Shown here piece after piece: positions 1-12,109 of a stretch of 64,000 nucleotides of DNA. The stretch lies in contig CM054116.1 in the NCBI GenBank assembly GCA_028673005.1, positions 95,686,707-95,750,706 of the forward strand, read 5' to 3'. Position numbers and translations under genes: made by a program. The notes under the pieces were generated by a model. It worked only from the letters and a program-made list of their open reading frames with translations. It was not told where the DNA came from and ran no database searches. This stretch comes from Tanypteryx hageni. Lineage: Eukaryota; Arthropoda; Insecta; Odonata; Petaluridae. Position 1 is the stretch's first letter, and the number at the start of each line of letters is the position of its first letter.

Positions 1-1486
1 CAAAACGCCGATGTTAATCAATAGGAAGAATATTAAAGCAAGCATAATATTTATACAAATTTTCTTAAATATCATTTTTTAATTTTTATTTTCCTAGCTT
101 ATTACTTAGCTGGAGCGTGGAGAAATCGTAAATGCTTGTCCCGTGTTTTCCTAAACGGCAATCTTGACTTTCACATATCGAGCACGCACGTAGTCTGCCC
201 TATTTACCTTTAAATCCATTACCAAACCTACGCATTCACTTGCCAACGCCAATATTTCCATTTACCTCCAGATTTAAGCGGTAATTAACGCTTCGAGCGT
301 TCATAATGGAAAATATTTGCTCTAAGCGTTTTGTTTGCTGTGCAGTCGACTGAAGGATTTTCGTCATTTGCATGCGATTACCCCTTCTGGACATGAAAAT
401 ACGAGAATACGATATATCCTTTAATACAGCCTAAAAAAATCGTTTGAACCGTCTCTACGGTAAATATTATCTTAGCGATGGCGAAATATTTAATACTCTC
501 CTTTTACTATCATTCATAAAATTTAATAAATGAGACGAAATTCAGAGAATTATGATTTTTTCATTATTATGCGCACTGCTTTAAAGAAGGCGAATAAATC
601 AACTCGCGAATACAAAAGACAATGTTCCAGAGACTATTTTCTTGGAAATTGGAATTGGAAATACATACATTACATCGAAGTCAAGTAAAGTCAAATGATC
701 TTCAGCCTCAGTGATAGAAGCAATTGAAAAAGTAATTAAAAATAGTTATAAAATTTCAGCTCGAAAATAAATTTGATTTTAATTTCTAAGTTTGTTTGTT
801 TCTTATCCTACTTTCCAGAATAGAATAGGCTTATAGTTCTGTCGTTGTGTCTGTCTTTCTGTCTGTCCGTCCACCCTATTAACTTTTGCACCAATAAATC
901 GATTTTCATGACACTTGGTGGAAAACTTCTGCTACTGGATTTGAGCTCCCGAGGATAGTTTTTGTTGCGAATATTGCAAGTCCCGGGTTTGATTCCAGGA
1001 ACTATTCTTCCCATTTGATTCACATGGAAATCTGAAATCCATCGTGCAAGGTAATTTTCTCTTTATCTTCGAATTGTAATATCGGTGCGGGATTTGAACT
1101 ATTCTCTGAGGAAAGTAATGGAGATTAAAATTTCTATCGTAGAATTTTGCTTATCGATCGTATTTCTTCGAATTTACCGTAAATATTAGCGTTTCTGCAG
1201 TTTTGATCACTCATTATGAGAGTGTTGCCATAGCAACGAGTATTTTGGGACTCGGATTCTGTATATTCTAATAAATGCGCGCGTTATTTTTGCCGCACAA
1301 ATACTTGTGGTCAGTTTAATATTGCGTTCGAATATGTTTGTAAGATTTCATAACGCTAAGTTATGAAATTTGAGAACACAAAGAGCAACATATCCGCGGT
1401 GATTTAAAAGCTATGTAAGCCAATAAATGTAAATATTAAATAAATGATTACATGGAAATTAGGCATCGTAAGTTCCGTTTGGATCA
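1..1486. other. AT-rich flank with no recognisable gene
   Basis: No reading frame here resembles a known protein. A T/C-rich stretch at about 850-875 (repeated CTGT/CCGT) resembles a dispersed non-coding repeat, but no element ends were found. It is 5' flanking sequence of the NRF-like gene. Confidence 0.5.
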
Positions 1487-2255
1487 TCTTGTTTGTTTGT
1501 ACGGAATATCCTTCCATACCAAACACATACACAAGGGGGAGGGGGGGGAGGGAAACCCGGTGCCGGCATTAGCCTACTCTTTACAAAGAGCACCAAGGCT
1601 GGCAACTGCTTAACGTCCCTTCCGAAGGATGGAGCGCTGACTTGCGCGGTCTCCTCAAATCACACAAGTAGGGGACGGGACGATCCCAAGTTGAAAAATC
1701 CAACCTCTGCCGTATTTGAACCTGGGACAGTTGCGTGGAAGGCCAACGCTCGAACCCAGGGGTGCACAACATACGGCCCGCGGACCAAATTTGTTCCGCC
1801 GACACATTTTGTGTGGCTCGTCAGGATTTAACCCAGCTGGTGCTTTCCTTTTCCGTAAAAAATACAAGTAAAATTTGTTATGGATAGTTATTGCATGTGT
1901 CAACAAACATTCTCTCTTATGAAATTAAACAAAGCTCCATTACATTCAGCACTGACGGATCAGAGTTTAACAGACATTCTATGAATAGCAACCACTAGCA
2001 TTACTTCGGATATAAACGGAATGGCGAGAGAAAAACGGCGCAACATCTCCCATTGAGTAACTAAATTTTTGTCGCAAAAATTGCATGTAAAAGTTGTTAC
2101 GGTAATTACTGAATCAACAATAGTGTACTTAAATTTTTTATGCACAAAACTTTCATAGCGTGGCCCGCCTACGTCCAAACAGGGTCGATTTTGGCCCGTG
2201 TCAACTTTCGAGTTGTTCACCTCTGCTCTAACCACTCCGTCACCGCCGCCCCTTT
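1487..2255 (-). repeat. tRNA-derived SINE copy 1, split by a hAT MITE
   Basis: On the minus strand the head near 2255-2226 holds a pol III A-box-like GACGGAGTGGTTAGAGC. The B-box-like part (GTCCCAGGTTCAAATACG) lies near 1735-1715, followed by a body shared with the copies at 22.2 and 22.8 kb, including ACCGGGTTTCCC and the CTCTTTGTAAAGAG segment. The head and body are separated by an inserted MITE at 1757-2225. Removing that insert restores the same order as the other copies. The copy is diverged and probably inactive. Confidence 0.75.
1757..2225. mobile_element. hAT-type MITE (469 bp) inside a SINE
   Basis: The ends are CAGGGGTGCACAAC at the left and GTTGTTCACCTCTG at the right, inverted repeats matching at 12 of 14 bases. 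The flanking octamers CTCGAACC (1749-1756) and CTCTAACC (2226-2233) differ at one base and fit an 8-bp hAT target duplication. No transposase is encoded, so it is non-autonomous. It interrupts the SINE between its A and B boxes. Confidence 0.85.
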
Positions 2256-3757
2256 AATTTCTAAGAATTTATTTCCTCGTCGCTCTTTGTGCACGTAACC
2301 TCCGTGTATTTGAAGAGCCGCATAATGGAGAGAGAAGTTCTATCGAGTGTTTCGTCCTCCAACATCCCTTTTTCTTTTACTTTCCACCTCGACTTCTGCT
2401 CCTCCTCCTCTTCCCCACCCCGCCATACACCGCGCTCACCTATTTTCCGCCAACTCCACCATCGCGCCTTTAGTGTAATCCCGGTGTTGTACAGGTTTGT
2501 CCCATGGTACGGCACGTCAGTTGCACGCGGATCCTCGCTAGAAGCAGGTTATCTCTCTCGAAAGGGTGGGTTTGCTGTAGAAACAGTTTTGATGCGCAAC
2601 GTGGAAGCGGAGAGTGAGATTTGGTGAAAGTGAGTGAACTGGTTACTCGAGTCTTATCGATGGTGAAAGTCGTCATACCCGTTTGGTTCACAAAACAAGT
2701 AAAGCGTATAAAACCCTCTTTAGTTACGGATTCAGACTGAATTATGATCCAGTTTTTAAAGATCGATAATTTTGATCTTAACCGGGTGATAGGCAGAATG
2801 GGCTGGTGCATTTGAATTTTCCAACTCCTACCAATTGTAAACAAAGCTCTATTCACCATTATAGGAGTGCGAGAGGGAAGAAATTGAATCGATCATCTGC
2901 AATTCTTCAGAACGAATAATTGTCGAAATTCCTGATTATTTCTGCATTTAACGGCAACATTTAATACTTTATAACTGACTCATCAGCGCATTTCACAGAT
3001 TTCACTCACCAATATCTAAGTAATTATATAGGTAACGGTTAACTTTTTAATGCAGTATCTTTTAGTGCTTATTATAAAAATAGCTAACATGCAAGATATG
3101 TTAGGGATATAGCCTGAACCGTGTTCATCGATTGATTTTATTTATTATAAATTGAACATTTTCAAAGACCGAAAGATTTTATGAAGCCATTTTTATATTA
3201 TACCAGAATAATTGAGGGTAAAAACATGACTCTTGAGGTAATTGTTTGTTACATTAAGGAGGAGAGATAACGTTACGTATCACTTATTAATTTTCATAAA
3301 TAGAAATTGGGACTTTTATTAGCCACAATAATATCTATAACACGATGCAATTTCATCTATTACTATTTAGTAACCCAATTACTAAAGATTAATTTTCATA
3401 AAAACTTTAACATCAGGTTCATATTTATTTTATTAAAGGGGTTGAACAAGTGCTTTACACTAAATCTACTGTAAAACTTTATAGAAACTATCAAAAGTAC
3501 ATTTAAAAAATAAATAGGAGGCATACGTTTTTACGAACTTAATTTATAAATTAAAAAATAAATATCTTTTAAATACCAAATAATATTTATGGCGTGCTTT
3601 GTCGTCAATCTCTTAAAAAATGCCGTGAAGAAAAAATGCATAAGGTTTAAAATCGAAATAATTCATTTTCATCTTTTAACCGAAGGGTATTTTTATCGAA
3701 TTTATGATATTTCAATATACTAAATTTTGTTTTATTTTTCTAGCGATTTGAACGAAA
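2256..3757. other. Intergenic AT-rich DNA upstream of the NRF-like gene
   Basis: No protein-like frame, RNA gene or element ends recognised. The open frames at about 2290-2860 show no family resemblance and overlap one another on both strands. Distal regulatory sequence for the downstream promoter could lie here but cannot be read directly. Confidence 0.45.
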
Positions 3758-3794
3758 TATAAATACAGACTTTCAAAGCAAAGCGATCATTCGT
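3758..3794 (+). promoter_or_regulatory. Core promoter: TATA box plus initiator
   Basis: ATATAAATA at 3758-3766 is followed by TCATTC at 3787-3792, which fits the arthropod initiator TCAKTY. The initiator A at 3789 is 31 bases downstream of the first TATA base, the standard spacing. Transcription from 3789 would give a 5' UTR of about 290 bases before the ATG at 4078. No downstream promoter element was confirmed. Confidence 0.55.
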
Positions 3795-4077
3795 TCATCA
3801 ATGGCACAAGAAATTTTTCTTTTGATTTAATCTAGCTATATTATAGATTTGGAAACGATAAACGACCGAAAGAAAGAATTACAGAACCTAAAAAGTAACT
3901 CTTAATTTCTTAGATTGGTAACAGTAATTCCAAGGAGCTCGAGGACTCGAAAAAATGGACGCATCAAGAGGGATTTAATTTATCATAAACGTTTTGCGAA
4001 AGACGATTTCTTCATTCATCCCCAAAGGACATCTTCAGAAACCGATCGAGATATTTTTTCGAGTTTGGACGAGCGAG

Positions 4078-4321
4078 ATGGCCTCAAGAGCCTCCTGCGT
4101 TGCTTGTTTGACGGTCATCGTTACCGCGATAACTGTCTCGTCATCCTCCAAATTGCATAATCACCGTCGTCTTGACCAGCTCCTCGACTTCTTTTCCTCT
4201 TCCAATCTACAAGAGGCATTAGCGAGGGACCAAAAGGACCCCACTCCAAGCAGTGCGTGCAGGGCGGAAATGGGTGCCTACATGGATGGTCTGCGAGACG
4301 GGGAGCCGTGGGCGGACAGGA
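4078..4321 (+). CDS. NRF-like gene, exon 1 (leader and start of NRF domain)
   Basis: Encodes residues 1-81. MASRASCVACLTVIVTAIT is a short hydrophobic signal-peptide-like leader. The exon ends in CRAEMGAYMDGLRDGEPWADR, matching the family's first Cys-containing block before the FDATG motif. The donor is A|GTGAGT, phase 1. The first intron (4322-6845) holds three MITE-like elements. Confidence 0.85.
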
Positions 4322-7300
4322 GTGAGTGATGCCAAATACACGCGATATCATCAAAAAATAATTTCGACATTGAAACTGTTTTTACATCCTTAATGAATTG
4401 GTATCCGAAGGCAAGAAAGTCGATAAAATGTATTTTCGACGAACGCATTTTCCAGATATGATACTTCATGTTTTTATGGAACTGGAAAAATTCGATTCAT
4501 TAAGGGGTTATGGCCAAAAATTCCCGCAAATTTGCGAAAACATTTCATGCAAACTAGCCTATTAAAGTCAAGAAAAGTTAATCGAAATACTAGCAAAAAG
4601 TTCCCAATTAAACTATCCACGCGTTTTCGATTGCTATAATCATAATATAAGACAAAAATGACTTATTTTGGTATGAACGAATTTATCGAAACAGTTACCA
4701 GCAAAAATTGCCCAAAGAGGTTGGTTGTAGTTAAATAAATAGGATATTACATTAAAATTTTATCCATGTTACGGCGGTGGCTCCAGGGCCGGCGCAAGGC
4801 AGTTTGGCGCCCTACTCCAATATAAATGATACTAAAAATCTAATAGATGAAAATTATTTTTAATACTAATTACACAGTGATATCTATAAGCACCGGTATT
4901 ACTTAAATATAATATTAATAAAAGATTTTTTTTCATAATTACTAAACACGATGTTTCTCCACATTAAAAAAGCTTAATGGTTAGTAATAGCGGTAAAAAT
5001 GGGCATTAATAAGAATATTTTTAGCAAGAGATTAAGCAAATCATAGATTTAGGCTCTTAAGATAGTTGGTACGTCAAGAATTACACATTCTCCAAATCTT
5101 CCTCAGACCGCTAGTTTAAACTTCTTATACTTTTAGAATTGGGGTAGTGTACAGCATTAAAGAGGAATTGAAATCATTGAATATAAAGGTATATACAACA
5201 CAAATGCACGTGAAAAATATAACAAAATGAATCACTAAAAAAATGAAAGATAAGTACATTACATTACTTAAAAAGTAATACAGATACACACACATATACA
5301 GTGTCGTGAAATCAAAACGTTCGCTCTTCATGGCGCCCCTCAATCTCTGGCGCCCTAGGCAGTTGCCTGTTTTGCTACCCCGTTCCGCCGGCCCTGGGCG
5401 GCTCATTAAAAATATCCTTGGCAAGCCTTTTTTGCGCTGCGTTTGGTATCTAAAGTAATAGCTTAGGTCATTTTCCCTCGGACGATCTTTTTTAATCGGC
5501 AATGAGTATGTGGCTGTTAACACAAAGCGTCCGAATAATATGTCTGCAGTTTCCAGTCCGATAAAAAAAAGTTTATTCCGACTAGAGATTTCCAGCCGAA
5601 GCAAAAAAAAATACCTTCTCAAATATACTACTTATATAATACTTGAGATTATAATAAACTATGTATATTTTACGGTAAAGGTACGTAATCGGGAAATGTG
5701 TACATTTACCGGTAAATATGTACATTTACCGGTAAATCTACACATTTACCACCAAGCTCGGTAAATGTAAGTTTAAGTTTAAGATGAACGCTTCCCAACC
5801 CGAGGGGGGAACACAGTGAACGTGAGGAGGTACCAAAATCACATCGACAAACCTACCCAACCCGGTGGGATCGAGTAAAATTTGCCTTCATGTTCAAATT
5901 TAGTTTAGTTGTGCACATTAACCAAGAAATTTACACATTTACCGTACTTCTAAACTGCAACAGATGTTCGCGACGCCGTGTTGCGCCTGTGTTGCGACGT
6001 TTATCCACATTTACCAGTGTCTCCAGATAAATGTGTACATTTCCCCAATCCAATCGGTAAAAGTATGTTATACTTACATTTACCGAACTTGGTGGTAAAT
6101 GTGCACATTAACCGGGAAATGTACACATTCACCGGACTACGCATATTTACCGTGACATATATGTGTACCAATTTAATTTATTCATATTTCATTGCAAAAT
6201 GATATATTGATCTTATTGCATGTTAAATTGCCTTATAAAATCAGTCGCACATTGACGGAAAGATATTATTTTGACCGAGTGATTAGATCAGGGGTGCCCA
6301 TAACGTCGAAGGCGATCGCCCAGTCGTTCGCCGTGCCATTTTTGGTCGATCTCAAGCGAAGTAATAAATAATTCGTTTACAATCTAAAAATAAAAAAGTA
6401 TATGACATTTCTGATAAGAAATATATTTTTTAAATATATAAGTTAAAAATTAAAGCCTTCCATTGCAAAAACTAATAATATAGATTCCTAGCCTCCCGTG
6501 CCGGCATGAGGCAAGTGCCAAACAATAAAACGGGCCAAATGTGGTTTGACCGCAGTTATCCCTGTGCATTAAAAAAACGTCGATTTAATTTTTTGTTTAA
6601 TTGAGGTTTATTAAAAGTTCTTCTTGTGCATATCATTTCTTTTTAAATTTGTGGAAAAATATATTTCGGCTGGGAAACCGTAAGAAAAGTAGATCTTGTC
6701 TGGGTACCTATAAGAAATGTAGATCTTATACCCAAAAATGGTGAGCACCCCTGGATTAGATTAAGTATATCGATTGCGTGCTTGTTTCGGCAGGATTTCC
6801 TACGTAAAAGCATGCTTCATAAATGTTCCGCCTCCTGCTTTCCAGTCTTCGACGCTACGGGGAGATATTCCTCTCAGTTCCTTTTCGGGAACGATTTCTT
6901 TCTCGGATCTCAAGCGCTCTGCATCGAACTCAGCAGGAACCATTCCTTATTTGCTCGTGATCAAGAGAAGAAGGATCCCTCTTCGTTCTTGAGATGGAGA
7001 GTACGTCCGCCGCCGTTTCAAGTCAGCTTCCAAGTCGTCAAATTGAAAGTGACACTCCCCCTTCAGAGGTTCCAGGAAAATGTGAGCAGTTTTCATCAAC
7101 TTTTTCCCTTACATGTCAGCGCTTTAATCCTTCGGCGAACTGAACTTAAAACTTCCATGTTGTATATTACACGGTCTTCCCTGTACTTTCATTTAGCACC
7201 TGCTGATAAAACTGTTTGAAGGAAATCCATCAAAGAGGCCGTCACGTTTCGGAACTTCTTAATGGGTATGATCGTATGTCACATGGAATGAAACACACAG

Positions 7301-10300
7301 TATTGATGGATAAATTATTACTGGATCCATAATACAAAAAATATACTACCGGTTTTGACGAATAATCTTCTAGTTTCCCTTCTCGATTTTAAACGCTAAT
7401 TTTACCCACCTCCCCCTTCTCAATATTTTTACCCCCTTCCACTTCTCTTACTGACTCCTCTCCTCCTCGACCTTTCTCCCTTCCTCCCCCACCACCGACC
7501 TTATTTCTCCTCCGCACCGAATATTACTCTCCTCTATTTAGTATACAGAAAAAATAGAGTATCCGCCCCCTCTTCACGACTAAAATTTAAGCTTTTTATG
7601 TGAACACTTACAAGAATTATCAAGTTCAACTTATGGCCAAGACCCAACTGATAAATACCAAAAATTGACAAACTAAATACTTATCATAGACATCTCCTTG
7701 TTATGACTGTTGGATATAAGTACTTGCCTTTTCATTTTTTATATTTGAGTGCTTATCCTTGAATTTATGAGTGTGAATGCTTGTTACCTTATAATGACGA
7801 TCAGTCAGTCATCGTAACCGATCTTATATTTTTTTGTTTAGTGGAGATAGTATGATTTTAACATACCTAAAACTATTTGAATATTACTCTGGGAAGGTTT
7901 TAGGCTTTCAATCGGCAATCATATCGATAGGTCGATATTTTTCGTTTTTCTTTTGTAATTTGTAAAGTGCATTTTTCTCTCAGCTAGTAAACATAATTTA
8001 TCAATAGAAACTATTGGTGCTTGATGGGAGATACTTTCAGTGATTCTGGGATAGCTTGCCAGAATCGGATGAAGATTGAAGAGCAATCGGGTATTTAGCT
8101 GCTCGTGAGTTCATCGGAAATGATAAGAGTATAAAAGAAGACAGTCAACGTGCAAGGGACAGTCAAGGTATGATTAATAATGATGTTTAATTTATGTGAC
8201 AGGAAAAAGCGTATTACGTAGAACAGATTTATGTGGATCTCAGATGAGGTGATATTTTTGACTAAGATTATAAAATTGTTCAGGATGTTTTTCGCTTAGG
8301 AAATGACAGTTATATATCAGCCATAGATAAATTTTAGCGCATGGAGAGCAGAATTAGCTGTGTTGCTTTGAATAATCGCGTAAGAAGTGGCATTTCGGTG
8401 GTCTGGCTAGAGTATGCGCTAGAAGTTACTTAAGAGGTTCTGTGATGCCATATAAGTGGGAATCTAGTCGAAAAATATTTTATTGCTAAATATTTATCAA
8501 GCAAACCTCTTATATGATAATTTTGTCTAAAAACCGCGAAACTATAAATAAAAATTGTAGCGTATTGTATCATTGATCCGAAGGACTTATTGGAGGTATA
8601 TATTTGAAAAAATCTTTAAAACATCCTGATGAGGAAAATAAATAGCTTTTATAATTTGCCTGCTTAGTTTTGTGACTACCTCTCGCCTGCGAATTTGAAT
8701 ATTTTAATAATTTTGCAATTTTTATCACACTGTCCTAAACAAATTTGTACTAAGTATAGCAACGTCATAATCATCATAGTATTCCATGTTGAATACCTAT
8801 AAGAGTCTAATAATATATATGTCATTAAATACATTTCTATCAAAAAATCCGAACTTCCTCCCGGTTATTTTGTTCCATCAGTTAATAAAATTTTAATTCG
8901 ATATTTTTTCCATTTATAAATTAAAATGTATGTAAAATTTTATATAAATACGACTCAAGATATCCCTTGGGCTCTGCAGTGCCGCCAGTCATCGAAATAG
9001 AAAAGTCTCAATAAAAATCTCTTGAACATGAACAATGCTTTACACGTTGATCGCCGATGCCCCGCTAACTAATAATGATTGGTCGTCCCTGGAGGTCAAT
9101 GTCCAGTTAACTGTACATGCGCAGCATTTTATTTTCCATTTGCACTGTAACCTCGTGGCTTTGTTTTTTGATAGAGCATTAAGTGTGGCCCTCTGGAAAA
9201 CTTGGTTGATTTTTTCTGCAATCTTCAACCATCAGAGTTCTTCCTATTTCCTCTTGTGCTAACTAATAATTAAGACCATGGCAATCTGTTTATAATGAGT
9301 GACATATGAATTCATTTGTTTTTTACTAAAGATACAATTTATCCCTATCAATCAAGTAGCACAAAATCCACGAGTAATGTTGTTTAATATATGCCTGATT
9401 GTGAACCTATTCAGGCAATAATTAATTAATTAACTAATTCATAACAAATCAAGATTTATATTATCGCGTACATTTCTTGTTAACTATAAATCAACTTTTT
9501 CCTGTTAGTTAAACATAAAACGATTTATAAAACATTTTTGTGAGGCTAGAAATCATTCATGGAAAAGATATCATAAAAGTATGCTCTTTAAACAAACTAA
9601 AACTATGAAATGTTCTACTGAGAGTCTAACACCCAGAAAAAAAGTCGGCGTTTTGCTTTATTTTCTTCTCTCACTTCGTGCAAACGCCAGATCCGAGAAG
9701 TTTCTTTGGGACTGTGCCTCCCAGAAGGATGTTCACCCGAAGACGGCAAGGCATTGGCCCGGGCCATGGCGGAGGAGGGAGACGGGGGAGTGCCCCCCAA
9801 GTCGGTCGCAGTGCAGGTCGTTTCTTCAAGAAGAGTTCCCGGAGGCTACTCCATGTGGACTGATGTGAAATTCCATATGCTTGCGTACGTACGCTGCCCC
9901 TCAAATTCCGTACTCTATTACTATCTTAATAATGCCTATTACATAATTACGTACGTACCAATATGGTTAAGCATCCATTATCAACACTATTTCAGGCACT
10001 CACATATAAATTCCTTTCGTCTAGTTTCGTATATTTGTTATCCCGTCTTTTTTAGAGTTCATTTTTTGGCATTTTCCGTGCTTCTATATTTTTGTATTTA
10101 TTTATTAATTTTTGTTGTATCTGTTGTTTACGTTTTGTTAGATAGCAACGAATATCATATTAAATTAACTAGTTAAGGTGGTAGGGAGGCCTATCAGGGA
10201 TAAACTTCACCATTAAAAGGTCTAATCTATTAATCAATCAATCACTCACACATACAGGCTTTCAATTCCACATGTTTTATCCATATTCAATCATTTATGA

Positions 10301-12057
10301 TGGAATAAAATCAGGATAAAGCGCGAAAGCATGCGCGCAAGTGCTCATTCACGATCGATATTAAGAAAGTCGTGCCATTTCCTGAATTCATTCGTAAATA
10401 CCGTTAAAATTTCCCTGTAGGTCATAAACTTTTCATCAAAATAGTCAAAGAAAATATATAAACACTTCAATTATAAAGTAAAATTAATTACTTTTAAAAT
10501 TATTATTAAGGGAATCAATATAAATATGTAGGTTTGAGTCTGTTGTTTTCACTTTCTCAATATTTTATGATTTTTTGTTAAATTGACACAACTGTCTGTT
10601 TACGATTAATAAAATGGAACAAAGTGACCTTTTCTTCGAAATGAATCTGAATATTTTTAAATCTTTCAGAGAAGCTGAAAATATCCGCATGCTTAATAAG
10701 TTAAGTATTTTTAAAGTTATTTTTTCGACTCGAGTTTACTTCATGCATTTCTTATGGTTTGTCTAAGAGAGCAAAATCAAAATGATCAAGTCAAAACTTA
10801 CAGTTTAATTCATTATTATAAATACATCATTGAATCAATTTATCGCCATATCAATGATTTTGGGCAGATCTGTAACAACCTATGTAATTAAGGGGAATAT
10901 AACTTTAATTTTAAGAATTATATTTTACCGCTCCACTGTGGAGTTTGATTCAAAACTGAACGTTTATATCTGAAATTTATGTGAATTAGACATTTTTATT
11001 AAAAGATAATATTTACCTGTTAGTCACACAAACCTCTAAATGCGAGATGCTGGACTTTTCATGCAGCATGTGTAACACATAATGGGTAATACTTTGTAGT
11101 GTTTTAATTTTAGGATTAACGCTTGTTTTGAACATAATAAACTAACCATCACATGCGCTCGGTAACATCGTTAAATTTTTATCACGTTTAAGCTAAGAAG
11201 CAAATAGGATTTTTTAGTTCCTTGGGTTGATCCCAACACATTTTGCATGCAATTTCCCGATTCACAAACACTTTAGATCAGTGGTGCTTAAACGTTTTTT
11301 ACTGGTGGGCCGCATCGGTGGTTGGAAATCCTTCGGCGGGCCGCATTGGCAGTTGCCATTTCTTCGGCGGGCCGGATTAGAGATTAAATCGAAAGTTATC
11401 TCTATGTTATAAGGAGCCATATAAGTGAAAATCCCGTCTAAATAAGGTTTTTATGGTAAACATTTCAGGATTTAAAGTTTTATTATCAACATTTTCATAA
11501 ATGTATGAATTTTTGTGTTAAATTTTTCGGATAGTCATACCCTCGAGGGCCGCACTAAAACCCTTCGCGGGCCGCATCCGGCCTGCGGGCCGTACTTTGG
11601 GCACCGCTGCTTTAGGTGGATTGTGTCACACTATTTTTTATGGATAGGTGATACTGCTTGGCATCTTTCCTTTATTCCTGTGAATTACTTCGAACATTCA
11701 AATTCACGTCATTCCTGATCTAACTTCCATTGATAATTCCATCTCCTTCCTAGGATTGCTGGTTCGATGGTATTGCTGCTGATCGCCACAGGAACGCTGC
11801 TGGACCTTACAAAGGCGAAAAACAGAGGAGACAAGAGGCTATTTGGATCGATGAAGGCGGAAGGGAATTCCGGTAGGGGAGAGGTGAGAGAGGAACCTTA
11901 TATCGCTCCGTACGCCAGGAGACCTTCTCTTGAGTTTATGCGTAAGTACGCACCCCGAGTCGTACGCAACGTGTTACCTTCAATATTATCGCATGACAAT
12001 TTTCTCTGACTCCAGTTATCATAGAAAATATAAATAGATCCATCGATTTCGGAGTTA

Positions 12058-12109
<52 letters not shown>

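Noticed and set aside
3994..4077. In-frame upstream ATG extending the NRF-like protein by 28 residues
   Set aside because: It would bury the hydrophobic leader that starts at 4078; family members begin with a signal peptide.
5125..5622. 165-codon minus-strand frame
   Set aside because: It crosses the right end of a hAT MITE and has no family resemblance.
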